Shown: one piece after another, positions 43,701 through 48,772 of the stretch
How positions within the stretch are numbered: the first letter of the stretch is position 1
Layout of the letters: each line of letters begins with the position of its first letter
From: Platanthera guangdongensis
Lineage: Eukaryota > Streptophyta > Magnoliopsida > Asparagales > Orchidaceae
Direction: 5' to 3'
Assembly (NCBI GenBank): GCA_039583875.1
Contig: CM077164.1
Coordinates: 70,463,628 to 70,527,627, forward strand
Length of the DNA: 64,000 nucleotides
Program-made: the position numbers and the translations under genes
The notes under the pieces: model-generated
What the model saw: only the letters and a program-made list of their open reading frames with translations
What the model was told of the DNA's origin: nothing
Databases searched by the model: none

Positions 43701-44559
43701 CATCATCTCTCCAGATAGCCACCGCTACCCCGACGATCACCAACTCCCCTATGGCCTCTGGTGAGTTTTATTGTTTACAGTTATTGATTTCAACATTATT
43801 GCATGGACATGATCACTTATATTCTTATGGATGCATTGCTATATTAGTGTCTCATTTCACTGACGGCCCTACAATCGGACAAAGCCCTAACATGCTCGCT
43901 TGTTTAAATTTCTTGCATATCGTTTATGTGTTTATTTCTAATGTTTTATTCTTCATTATTATTAGTTGACGCAGGACGGTCATATACGCCGGAGAAATAA
44001 TGTGAGGAAAATGTGACCGGCTGTAGCTTGTGGAGGGGGGGGAGGGGTGGTGGAGTGGCCGGCTAAGGGGGAGGATGACAGGGGGCGGCCAAGGTGAATG
44101 GGAGGGAGGAATATATATTCCCCCTCCTCCACAAGCTACAGCCAAGTCCCCTCCACCATCCCACTGTCAAGTTCCCTCCACATTTTCCCTCTACAAAGCC
44201 AGCCACTGTTACGTTCCCTCTCCCTCCACAACAACAGCCAACCCTCTTCGCCACCATATTTATTGTTGGATCACTCGCTGCATACGCGCATCATCCTAGG
44301 ATTAGATAGGGATCATTTTCCGGCACTGCACCTACGGTTTGCAGTGCTTAGAGTCTACCCGTACATCCTTACCTTGCATCAACAACTCTATTATTATACT
44401 ACAAAACTACATAATTTAATAGAGCAACCTGCCACACGCAGCAGTAAAAAAAACTTCAAAACAAACCTGCCACAGGCAGCAGCTATGTCATCAAAATGAA
44501 CTCCACCAAAGCTGTTCTTAGTTTGTTGCTCTAGCTCCCTAATTGCTTCAATGTAGCCC
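14899..44559 (-). CDS. DCD: D-cysteine desulfhydrase / ACC-deaminase-like PLP enzyme, 3' part (five exons, about 29.7 kb)
   Basis: The joined exons give 188 residues plus stop of the C-terminal half of the plant D-cysteine desulfhydrase family. These are fold-type II PLP enzymes that release H2S, pyruvate and ammonia from D-cysteine and are related to bacterial ACC deaminase. Family landmarks appear in order: GYIEAIRELEQQ, HFDDIAAACGSGATIAG (phosphate-binding glycine loop), VHAFSVCDDPDYFY, GLLDGLQAGVNS, GYAMSTEQELQF, GVILDPVYSGKAAY, ILFIHTGGLLGLFDK and the terminal GLGKMF. The PLP lysine lies in an upstream exon outside the window. Every exon is open, all phases match and splice sites are good, so the gene appears functional. 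Introns are 24,619, 80, 3,743 and 651 bp. The first is packed with retroelements, so transcription and splicing must cross them. Assignment to the DCD-type desulfhydrase rather than another ACC-deaminase-like paralogue is by recalled similarity. Confidence 0.88.
15104..15754 (-). other. Desulfhydrase intron with a GC donor
   Basis: 651-bp intron whose 5' end reads TACAG/GCAAGC and whose 3' end is TTTCAG. Using GC keeps the codon split TAC AG|C GGA (Y-S-G) that the family requires; the nearest GT downstream would add non-family residues. I see no inserted element in it. Confidence 0.75.
15755..15852 (-). CDS. DCD: Desulfhydrase exon (AKGSGYAMSTEQELQF...DPVY)
   Basis: 98 nt, bounded by acceptor TTTTGCAG (up to 15853) and donor TACAG/GCAAGC. 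Encodes AKGSGYAMSTEQELQFIK then NIAETTGVILDPVY and the first two bases of Ser. Phase matches both neighbours. Confidence 0.9.
16404..16486. repeat. Compound microsatellite (CA)n(TC)n(TA)n
   Basis: Inside the 3.7-kb desulfhydrase intron: a CA run, then TC, then about 21 TA repeats. The intron between 15853 and 16403 otherwise shows nothing I recognise. Confidence 0.95.
16863..17028 (+). mobile_element. Helitron-like fragment, copy 1
   Basis: Starts in AT-rich sequence sharing TTACGGTCATTTTGAGTACT and CATATGTATATGTT with 17780-17820. It continues into GC-rich hairpins (GCGGGCGAAACCCGC) and ends CACTCGTATATATA against a TA microsatellite that continues to about 17120. Short GC-rich hairpins close to a 3' end inserted at AT are Helitron-like, but the canonical CTRR end is not met (CTCG). 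Confidence 0.4.
17140..17521. mobile_element. Long imperfect palindrome (foldback element or MITE)
   Basis: The left arm (17157-about 17311) and right arm (about 17353-17504) are near-complete inverted repeats. GTGATCAACATGAAAGTTG, ATCTCATCGATACGAATAAC and the AAATCGGG/CCCGATTT block recur in reverse complement, leaving a loop of about 40 bases. The similarity fades outward to about 17140 and 17521. A transcript would fold into an approximately 150-bp hairpin. It has no coding capacity and lies in the desulfhydrase intron. Confidence 0.8.
17612..17693. repeat. GA-rich low-complexity tract
   Basis: Purine tract of GAGAGA-type repeats, intronic. No gene is seen. Confidence 0.8.
17757..17977 (+). 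mobile_element. Helitron-like fragment, copy 2
   Basis: Same AT-rich lead as copy 1 (TTGCGGTCATTTTAAATACT, CATATGTATATGTT). Two to three GC hairpins follow (GGGCGAAGCCCG, CACGGGCGTAGCCCGTG), and the end is AAAAAGCTCGTATATATA. The terminal hairpin about ten bases before the end is the Helitron-like feature. Confidence 0.45.
18225..18275 (-). mobile_element. RTE-type LINE 3' tail, short fragment
   Basis: On the minus strand it reads GCCGACCCCACTATAGTGAGG... and ends in a short (GTT)n run. This is the tail typical of plant RTE LINEs and their SINE partners. A longer copy is at 44862-45083. Confidence 0.65.
18700..18963 (-). CDS. Captured gene fragment, exon 2
   Basis: 264 nt including a stop (18702-18700), after a possible acceptor TATGAG (up to 18964). 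It encodes FEKQLKVPLRCSGQ, then an acidic stretch (VLIVLDEEDDEHVPVLG) and Glu/Ser-rich sequence. It is in phase with exon 1 across a 121-bp intron. The stop lies close to the element's subterminal repeats, so the parental protein was probably longer. Confidence 0.55.
   Translation of the reverse strand, partial: FEKQLKVPLRCSGQISDKECERVEGKEERVLIVLDEEDDEHVPVLGSGAMERNECIQANLEGSGLRGDSEGETVQPFREVDELQSST
19085..19222 (-). CDS. Captured gene fragment, exon 1 with SAP-like motif
   Basis: Forty-six codons from ATG (19222) to a good donor AAG/GTAACA. The sequence contains FDFKSLKRKDLQRLCKKHGL followed by RANSTNSQM and LASLFK. The LKRK-LQ-LCKKHGL-AN-TN-M pattern is that of plant proteins with a SAP-like N-terminal helix pair, thought to bind nucleic acid. 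A second in-frame ATG (19204) may be the original start (MEFDF). With exon 2 it could give a 133-residue protein. A promoter piece may also be included in 19223-19480. Confidence 0.65.
19596..19709 (-). CDS. DCD: Desulfhydrase exon (VHAFSVCDDPDYFY...NIQD)
   Basis: 114 nt, phase 0 at both ends. Acceptor AAAACAG (ends 19710) and donor CAAGAT/GTGAGC. Encodes VHAFSVCDDPDYFYGY, GLLDGLQAGVNS and DIINIQD, matching the substrate-side region of the family. Confidence 0.92.
19790..19847 (-). CDS. DCD: Desulfhydrase exon (GATIAGLSLGSTLSNLKAK)
   Basis: 58 nt. Its first T completes Ser from the exon 24.6 kb upstream, then GATIAGLSLGS (PLP-phosphate loop) to KAK. Acceptor TTTGCAG and donor AAA/GTATGT; the next intron is only 80 bp. 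Confidence 0.9.
19848..20849. other. Intron segment without recognised features, with a poly-C run
   Basis: No exon or element was recognised. A 19-base C run lies at 20520-20538, and AT-rich DNA follows. Confidence 0.6.
20850..21050. repeat. Minisatellite, left part
   Basis: Three to four diverged units of about 60-68 bp of the form ACATTGAAACTATAAGTATA / TCCATTGTTGAATCCACAAA / AATCAAAGTTTTATTATATA. Copia-A inserted in it; the array resumes at 27879 and again at 28660-28880. Confidence 0.8.
21051..21219 (+). repeat. Copia-A 5' LTR
   Basis: Starts TGTTAGAAAAGCC and contains a TATA-like CCTATATAAGTG near 21150. The end is ATTTTTTAGA, where the other LTR has TACA. Confidence 0.93.
21220..21231 (+). 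promoter_or_regulatory. Copia-A primer-binding site
   Basis: TGATATCAGAGG, one change from the usual TGGTATCAGAG that pairs with initiator Met tRNA, directly after the LTR. Confidence 0.85.
21232..22145 (+). other. Copia-A long pyrimidine-rich leader
   Basis: About 910 bases between PBS and gag ATG, C/T-rich with recurring TCGCGGTCT / GTCGCTGG-type words. No conserved ORF. Copia-B and copia-C have similar leaders. Confidence 0.7.
22146..23720 (+). pseudogene. Copia-A gag, protease and integrase N-terminus
   Basis: ATG at 22146 opens gag (ELRDELRITSISL, FVEWVHSVRRVLQ, EAWIQHQPPT), the UBN2-type copia capsid. The zinc knuckle is degraded: KCTCRGRGGHLEATC has Arg where the second Cys should be. 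The protease motif WIVDSGATRHIT follows. An in-frame TAG (23244-23246) interrupts just after it. The frame reopens to a protease tail (SLSSVLHVPGSLFNLL) and the integrase zinc region (DWHRRLGH, CESCIYGKQ). The TRIM then cuts it between LIHS and D of the first catalytic Asp motif. Confidence 0.9.
23721..23883 (-). repeat. TRIM 3' LTR
   Basis: 163 bp. The pair partner is 25046-25208. Confidence 0.93.
25031..25045 (-). promoter_or_regulatory. TRIM primer-binding site
   Basis: TGGTATCAGAGGCAG on the minus strand, directly against the LTR. Confidence 0.9.
25046..25208 (-). repeat. TRIM 5' LTR
   Basis: 163 bp, five substitutions from its partner, fewer per base than the LTRs of the host copia-A, as the nesting order requires. 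Confidence 0.93.
25209..27713 (+). pseudogene. Copia-A integrase core, RT and RNase H
   Basis: Integrase resumes with DVWGPYKV. The second catalytic Asp is Asn (IIRTNNTREY, codon 25364-25366); the Glu context GVAERKN is intact. A frameshift lies near 25600-25650, after which VGYSRTQKGYVCYSP and a Pro/Ser linker follow. RT has CKWVFVVKH, KARLVARDFTQQ, YQLDVKNVFLNGDL, a frameshift near 26563, then VYVDDILITGDD. A TAA stop sits at 26886-26888. RNase H runs 26907-27713 (AYSDTDYAGS, SFAEAEYRAM, FCDSQAAIHIAK, TKHIEVDCHFI). With these breaks and the Asp loss it cannot be autonomous. Confidence 0.9.
27699..27707 (+). promoter_or_regulatory. Copia-A polypurine tract
   Basis: ACGGGGGAG directly before the 3' LTR. 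Confidence 0.88.
27708..27878 (+). repeat. Copia-A 3' LTR
   Basis: 171 bp ending TTCTTTACA, followed by the duplication GAAAC. Confidence 0.93.
27892..27958. repeat. TA microsatellite
   Basis: Over 30 TA units. It follows a resumed minisatellite fragment (GAAACTATAAG). Confidence 0.95.
27959..28130 (-). mobile_element. Helitron-like fragment, copy 3, with poly-C run
   Basis: Read on the minus strand it ends GCCTGCAACTCGTATATATA, like the two copies at 17028 and 17977. It contains GC-rich short inverted words (GGCGGGTGAAGCCCGCC) and a 25-base C run at 28065-28089. Boundaries are uncertain. Confidence 0.35.
28290..28460. repeat. GC-rich hairpin-forming block
   Basis: Dense CCGGCGG/CCGCCGG words in alternating orientation (for example CTCCGGCGGGGCCACCGCCGGAG) embedded in AT-rich DNA. 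Minus-strand frames through it are compositional artefacts. AT-rich sequence surrounds it (28131-28289, 28461-28659). Confidence 0.6.
28660..28880. repeat. Minisatellite, right part
   Basis: Further ACATTGAAACTATAAGTATA / CCATTGTTGAATCCATAAAA units with an ATT microsatellite inside (28761-28785). Same family as 20850-21050. Confidence 0.75.
29040..29547 (-). repeat. Worn LTR-like sequence belonging to the adjacent RNase H remnant
   Basis: On the minus strand a decayed purine tract (CAACTTGAGAGAG) is followed by TGCTGGAGACCCATCAG, the expected layout of an RNase H end, PPT and LTR start. The distal end is not defined. 28881-29039 holds nothing recognised. Confidence 0.4.
29555..29960 (-). pseudogene. 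Copia RNase H remnant
   Basis: Minus-strand translation, with stops, gives the copia RNase H end: CDNKDAINIAYNPVQYD, HFIKEN, YTPFVHSKEQLADVLTK and a terminal KLSMNNI. It is a 5'-truncated and heavily mutated copy. An NPVQYD motif is known from several copia lineages, so I do not assign one. Confidence 0.7.
30140..30743 (-). pseudogene. LTR-retroelement 5' remnant with primer-binding site
   Basis: Minus-strand TGGTATCAGAGACA (30743-30730) follows GGGTGTTATTAT, the usual end of a plant LTR next to a Met-tRNA PBS. Downstream (30530-30411) is an open GEPPRQNGMPKIIIEE, like the start of a gag. The remainder to about 30140 shows no motif. 29961-30139 and 30744-31033 hold no recognised gene; the latter is probably LTR remnant. 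Confidence 0.4.
31034..31216 (+). repeat. Copia-B 5' LTR
   Basis: 183 bp. A TATA-like CTATATATTTG lies near 31141. Confidence 0.93.
31217..31229 (+). promoter_or_regulatory. Copia-B primer-binding site
   Basis: TGGTATCAGAGCC immediately after the LTR, complementary to initiator Met tRNA. Confidence 0.95.
31230..32244 (+). other. Copia-B long leader with repeated CTCGCGGCCTG words
   Basis: About 1 kb of pyrimidine-rich sequence. CTCGCGGCCTG and close variants recur more than ten times between 31490 and 31790. A long frame on each strand runs through it, but this reflects composition, not a gene. Confidence 0.75.
32245..36339 (+). pseudogene. Copia-B gag-pol, at least six stops and one frameshift
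   Basis: Gag starts at ATG 32245, with TGA (32491) and TAA (32632) early. A long open part (32764-34464) then holds an intact zinc knuckle CSFCGKDGHLEATC, protease (WILDSGVTHHIS) and integrase (DWHRRLGH, CETCIFGKQ, HSDIWGPY, IIRTDNAREY, GVAEHKN), so its catalytic acids are intact. TGA at 34462 and 34924 follow. A one-base deletion near 35029 precedes RT (HQLDINNAFLN, LKQSPRAWF, IYVDDILLTGDD), TAG at 35412 and TAA at 35793. RNase H comes next (AYSDVDYVGS, SSAEAEYRSM, FCDSQAVIHIAK), reading into the 3' LTR. Confidence 0.92.
36330..36339 (+). promoter_or_regulatory. Copia-B polypurine tract
   Basis: TGCGGGGGAG directly before the 3' LTR. Confidence 0.88.
36340..36523 (+). repeat. Copia-B 3' LTR
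   Basis: 184 bp ending TCTCTACA, followed by the duplication AAACT. Confidence 0.93.
36529..38865. other. Intronic DNA without a recognised gene
   Basis: AT-rich to about 37430. 37440-37760 is GC-richer with CACACGACC/GTGTGG-type words reminiscent of LTR sequence, but no paired copy is in the window. Short frames at 38216-38443 show no family resemblance. Confidence 0.5.
38866..40760 (+). pseudogene. Truncated copia fragment: integrase tail, RT, RNase H
   Basis: Begins abruptly in the region after integrase (RETKRYYFHQPSNGKVFVAR). It continues with a linker, RT (GCK-stop-VFKKKTD, GRLVAKGLKQIHGVDYD, QMDVKTTFLNENL, LYVDDILLI) and RNase H (GYTNASFQTDRDDSK, STTKTEYITAA, YYDNNCAIAQTKEPRSHQ, SKHILRRFHLI). 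Stops include TGA at 39334 and several around 39500-39660. The EPRSHQ-SKH form of RNase H differs from copia-A/B/C, so this is another lineage. Gag and most of integrase are missing. Confidence 0.85.
40761..41611 (+). repeat. Probable 3' LTR of the truncated copia
   Basis: Follows the RNase H end. It has a possible TATA element (GGTATAAATAGAC, near 41149) and transcript-like downstream sequence. It ends near CCCAACA at 41612, where a different copia fragment begins. Without a second LTR the boundaries are not proven. Confidence 0.45.
41612..42980 (+). pseudogene. Second truncated copia fragment (RT and RNase H), split by a solo LTR
   Basis: RT starts at VLLHGDL then [35 protein letters not shown]. 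It breaks at 42067, where a solo LTR is inserted, and resumes at 42629 with VDTPMEFHLQLRPDDG, then LPDIAYVVHVLSQFVSA and LLRLLRYLRATTS. It ends in a decayed RNase H and a possible PPT (GAGTTTGGGGGGAT, near 42969). Removing the insertion rejoins LPDSRT-VDTPMEF in frame. Confidence 0.8.
42068..42628. repeat. Solo LTR inserted in a copia fragment
   Basis: 561 bp from TGTTGAAGCCGG to GTTATACA. Flanking 5-bp duplication CAGGG (42063-42067) versus CAGTG (42629-42633), one mismatch. It contains about ten tandem GCTCGCCTC(T/A)-type words (42455-42575). It has no internal domain, so it is the product of LTR-LTR recombination. Confidence 0.8.
42981..44018. other. Intronic DNA, no recognised gene
   Basis: The first ~130 bases may be the worn LTR of the preceding copia fragment (ends TTTTCTATCA). 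The rest is C-rich on the plus strand with no motif in any frame. Confidence 0.45.
44019..44146. repeat. Inverted repeat with 24-bp arms
   Basis: GGCTGTAGCTTGTGGAGG at about 44020 is mirrored by CCTCCACAAGCTACAGCC near 44126, about 75 bases apart. C-rich DNA follows (44147-44320) with no gene. Confidence 0.75.
44467..44559 (-). CDS. DCD: Desulfhydrase exon (GYIEAIRELEQQ...DDIAAACG)
   Basis: 93 nt. Acceptor TTTATTTTAG (ends 44560) and donor GGCAG/GTTTGT. Its first G completes the preceding codon (Trp in the family), then GYIEAIRELEQQTKNSFGG and VHFDDIAAACG. The last two bases start the Ser completed at 19847. Upstream exons are not found up to 64000, so the next intron is at least 19.4 kb or the gene continues outside. 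Confidence 0.88.
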
Positions 44560-44861
44560 CTAAAATAAAGACAAACAGTAAGTTGCCAAATGACAGTGTT
44601 GACATTGCAAGAAATTGTTTTTAATAAACTGAACATCTTAAAATTATAAGACAGATTTAATGGAAAGTTGAGAAAGCGAACTCCATAAGAAGACCATAAA
44701 TTAGTCCTCATATCAGCTTTTTTCCACAAGGAGAAATTGGATAAGATAAATTGTTCTAGCTCCATATGATAATTTTGGACGATGATGACAGTGATGAGAT
44801 GGTGGCCAGAGGAGGAAAAAAAAGATATGAGAAAACAATTATAACTTCTCCACACAACAAC

Positions 44862-45083
44862 AACAACACTCAAGCCTTTATCCCACTATAGTGGGGTCGG
44901 CTATATGGATCCTTTCTCATCATTGTGCCCTATTTTTTGTCATAATCTCACTAATGCCTAAGTACATCACGTCTTTCCTTATAGTTTCATTCCAAGTCTT
45001 TATTGCTCTACCCCTCCCTTATTTAACATGCCTAGTGACTAGACTCTCGCAACGCCTAACGGGTGCCTCCAATGGTCTTACAT
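44862..45083 (-). pseudogene. RTE-type LINE, 3' end of the reverse-transcriptase ORF and tail
   Basis: Minus-strand translation with stops: HVRPLEAPVRRCES, GRGRAIKTWNETIRKDVMYL, IHIADPT, then a (GTT)n tail. The RPLEAP-VRR, GRGR-KTW and ADPT order is the C-terminus of plant RTE LINEs. It is 5'-truncated as usual and lies in the desulfhydrase intron. Confidence 0.8.
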
Positions 45084-45559
45084 GATTAACAAAAAAAGAG
45101 AACACAGATACAAATGTTTTTATTATAAAGCAATGACATTCAGATTAAGAAATAAGGGGAAATCTATCAAAGGATGAAGAACCAAGTATTCAAGAAGGAA
45201 AAGAGACGAAGTTTATGTCTATGACATGTTTAATAAAATTTTTCCGACAACAATATTAACTCCCATCAAGAATGAGCCAACCCGACAAGGTGAAAGCCAT
45301 CTTGGAAACGACAGCACCACGAAACGTAAACTAAGTTCAACAATTCACTCGGAGAATCGCGGGAATAAGCAAAGCACTCTTCGGGTCAAGGGAGAAGTGC
45401 TCCCTATTCTTTGAGGCTTTGTGAGTATTAACTGCATTCAATTGGAATGGGAAATGCGGCAGAGTTTCAAGCTTAAGAGACAACTTCGAATTCCATTTTG
45501 CAAATTTTGATTGCATGAGAAGATTTCTTCATATACCCCAGAGTTGAGAAGGAGGTGGT
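45084..45559. other. No recognised gene
   Basis: Probably an older, unreadable part of the gypsy remnant that follows. No motif is seen. Confidence 0.4.
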
Positions 45560-47440
45560 TAATTTAGTTCTTGTTGGGAAGGAAAGAAGCAAATGTCAAT
45601 TTATTATGCTACCAAGTGTTGCAAAACGCCAAATAAAATTAACCGATCTTAGAAAAGCTCGTATATTGGTTGATCATCTCTACAAAAAGGTTAATACCAT
45701 ACTTGAAAGGGATCTTACCAGCTCATTCATGACAATTTTCATGGATAGCGGGTTAGGTGCAAAACCATCAGGCTTAAGCATTACTCCGAAGAGCTCAAAC
45801 AGAGTATCTGTCAACTAGGCGACGGAACTACCTACAAGGCGAAGGACAATTGAGCAGAGTATGAGTTCTAATCACTGATCCGTGGTTAGCCAAAGATTTA
45901 GAGTGGGGAATATTCAAGTCAGAACTAATTTTCTACTAATGACATCACATGTGGCTGGAAAACTATGAAGCGTGCAACATTGCAAAAGTAAAGCTCCATA
46001 TTGAATATTCAAGTCATTCGCGATCCAACAAATATCAAGAGAAAAAATTTTGAAAGCGAATCAATTTGAAGACTTTGAACCCTCAGCCGGAAGTTCTACT
46101 GCGGAACTATTCCAACCAGCGACCAAGAAAAGAGAATTCATGGAGCAACCAACAACAGAGTTCTGACATCCCTATCATTTTCTACCTAAAGAAAGGAGAG
46201 TATCCTCCTTCCATAAAAATGAGCAATGGTACAGGATCAAGGAGGAATACTACACCATACAAGACAGAGAGTTGTATCAAAAAATGCTCTCAGTATCAAA
46301 AAATGTTCAGTACCTTCCATGAGGCATGACTAAGAGAAGACGCCACGCATCTTAAAGAACATCCACTCGGGAAAATGCAGACTACAAAAGAAGAACCTTC
46401 ACTGTTCAAATACTCCGACGGGGGTATTTTTGACCAATCATCCATAAAACTTTCGAGGCATACACAATAAAATGTAATAAGTGCTAGAAATTCATGTTGT
46501 TGCTGGAGTCAGCTCAAAAGCAAAGTACCGTAACCCCATGATCCGTTGCAATCTGGGGAATAGATTTGTTGGTCTTTCCTCAATCGCGAGCGACTAGAGG
46601 AAGTTCATTCTGATCATGATCAACCACATTTCCAAGTAGATCAGAGCCAAAGAAATTTGGTAAAGATAACTATGTAAGTAATGAAGAAATTTATTTATGG
46701 GGAGGTTGTGTTCCGCCGTAGGATCTCCGATGTAATTGACACTAACAATGGTTGGCAGCTCCCCGACAGGGACGGTGCAAATTTTGTGAGAACTTGGGAA
46801 TCGACTTGTGATATTCTTCAGTACACCACATAGACCAGGTGGAGGTTGCGAAAACGCTAATCTTTAATCTCTTGGCGAAGATGGAAAATGTTAGAGGAAA
46901 TTAGGTAGAATAACTATTGCCCGTTCTATAGGCCTTCAACCCACATCTAGTGCATCTACAGGTAAAATTCAAATCAAGAATAAGCCCTCATCCCAATGGA
47001 GTTTATTGTGCAAAACTTTGGGGTCAAAGATGCGCTATTTGTAGAATCAGATCAAGAAGACTGAAGGCTGGAGCATAAAAAGTGGTAGCTTGCCTCACTC
47101 ATTCTTATCGAAAAACCAAGGGAACGAACCACATCGCGACAAGAGGAGATAAGTGTAGGATGACGAGACATTTTGACAAGCACATGTGAATAAAATAGTT
47201 CGCAAAAAGGGATCTTTGTCCTTAAAAAATAAACGCATCAGGGCTACCTCTATGGACAAGCTCAATGCAAACTGGAAGGGGTCTTACATAATTGATGAAA
47301 TCCTAGACTCCGGTGCATACAAACTAATGACTCATGAATGAGAACATGCATACAAACTAATGACTCACGAATGAGAACATATCACGAACACATGAAGTGA
47401 AGACGACCTTATGAGATATTTTTGTAAAGGTCGGGAAGTA
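45560..47440 (+). pseudogene. Degenerate Ty3/gypsy RNase H-integrase remnant
   Basis: With frequent stops and frame changes, plus-strand translation recalls the end of a gypsy polyprotein. It has a PEVLLRNYSNQ / IIFYLKKGEYP spacer after RNase H, KKCSQYQ-like zinc-finger end, GIDLLVFP, then DTNNGWQLPDRDGANF where DNG-QF is expected. Near the end is LNANWKGSYIIDEILDSGAYKL, the conserved gypsy integrase tail. The Tat/Athila-side gypsies have this tail. Very old. Confidence 0.65.
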
Positions 47441-48226
47441 CGAGAATCCATTTATTCATCTTTCAATTTACATCAATGTGTTAACATTTTTTTCACACGC
47501 ATATTGACAAAGAGCATTCTCCATAAGAAACGATGTTGGCGACACCCATATGGTATTTTGCCCCACGACATAGCAGTACTTCACAAATGCCTTAGCAAAG
47601 GCTACGTAAAAATAATCCCCGAGATGAAAGGATAGAATCCAACAACCCAAAACTTGTGCAAGAGGTCTTTGGAACGATTCACCTTATCTCCCCTTCCATT
47701 TTAAGCGTGAGTTAAAATCAAGACGCATTAGCTCAACAAGGCGTGAACCTACATACCAATCGTCAATAGCCTACCTTACGAAGGATTGTCCGCGAACTCT
47801 GGGACAAAAAAGTGAGGCGTGGAGTCTCTCCGTTTCCAAGTCAAGTGGTCCTCTCAAAGATCTCACAAATCCTTTGTTAGAGCAAGAGCCCCATTCAAGG
47901 GCAAAAGAAAAAGTGGGATATGATCCTGCAAGTCATGTCCGTCTGAGCCCGAGAAGAATTAGATGAACAAGACGCAAAGTCCGTCGGGATAATCGCTTAA
48001 GAGCCAGCTTGCAAAAAATAATCCAAAATAAGGTGAACAGCATGACTCATCCTCAAGCGCTCAAGCGCTGATAAAGATTCCCTTAGATAGGACCTTTGGC
48101 AGCGAGGATGGGCAAATTTCCCTCGCACGTAATTGTAGTGGTAAAGTTCTAACCAACATTTGTAGTAGCAATGTTCTAACCAACATGCAATCGCAATGCA
48201 AAGGTTCAGGAATCCCCTGAGTTATG
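47441..48226. other. No recognised gene; probable gypsy 3' sequence
   Basis: Follows the gypsy integrase end and is interrupted by copia-C at 48227. The right-hand flank resumes at 54477. No LTR pair could be matched by eye. Confidence 0.4.
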
Positions 48227-48326
48227 TGTTAGCAATATTAGCATTTGTATTTTATCCTTTGTTTGTCCTCTATATATAGAGGACCCCTTTAATGAAATGG
48301 ATCAACCGGTTTTTTCTCCCTCAACA
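48227..48326 (+). repeat. Copia-C 5' LTR
   Basis: 100 bp, with TATA-like CTATATATAGAGG. Confidence 0.93.
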
Positions 48327-48339
48327 TGGTATCAGAGGC
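48327..48339 (+). promoter_or_regulatory. Copia-C primer-binding site
   Basis: TGGTATCAGAGGC directly after the LTR. Confidence 0.93.
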
Positions 48340-48772
48340 AGGTTGATTTCCCGTGCCCTAAGTCCAGTCGCTCGCGTCCTCCGCTCGCCAGCCCGCCGCT
48401 CTCCCGCTCGCGTCTCCCGCTAGCGCCAGCGCTCCGCTAGCTGCTCTCCCGCTCGCATCCTCCGCTCGCCAGCCCGCTCGCGTCCTCCGCTGCTCTCCCG
48501 CTCGCCAGCCCGCTCGCGTCCTCCGCTCCGCTCTGTCTCGCCGTCCAGTCGTCCAGTCGCCCGCGCCCGCGCCCTCCTCTCCTCATCTGCTCCTCTCCAC
48601 CTCTTCTAATGGCGCCGGAATAGTGCTCTTGCTTCCTCCGGCACCTCCTGCCCTTGTGATGCTTGGATGGCTGGTTCAATTTGTCTCTTGATGCCCTAAT
48701 TTCTTGGGTTTTCTCCCTTTCCGGATTTCTATTCCATCTTGCTCTTTCTCTCAGGATTTCTATTCCTGTGCT
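48340..48772 (+). other. Copia-C leader with CCGCTCGC-type repeats
   Basis: About 430 bases. Between 48365 and 48560 the words CCGCTCGCGTCCTCCGCTC and CGCTCGCCAGCCCG recur many times. Non-coding. Confidence 0.7.

Larger units (their letters stand above)
19848..44466 (-). other. 24.6-kb desulfhydrase intron filled with retroelements
   Basis: Bounded by donor GGCAG/GTTTGT at 44466 and acceptor TTTGCAG at 19848. The flanking exons join exactly in phase (TGT GGC AG|T GGC GCT). It contains a split minisatellite, copia-A with a nested TRIM, Helitron-like DNA, minus-strand copia and LTR remnants, copia-B, two truncated copias and a solo LTR. Confidence 0.85.
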
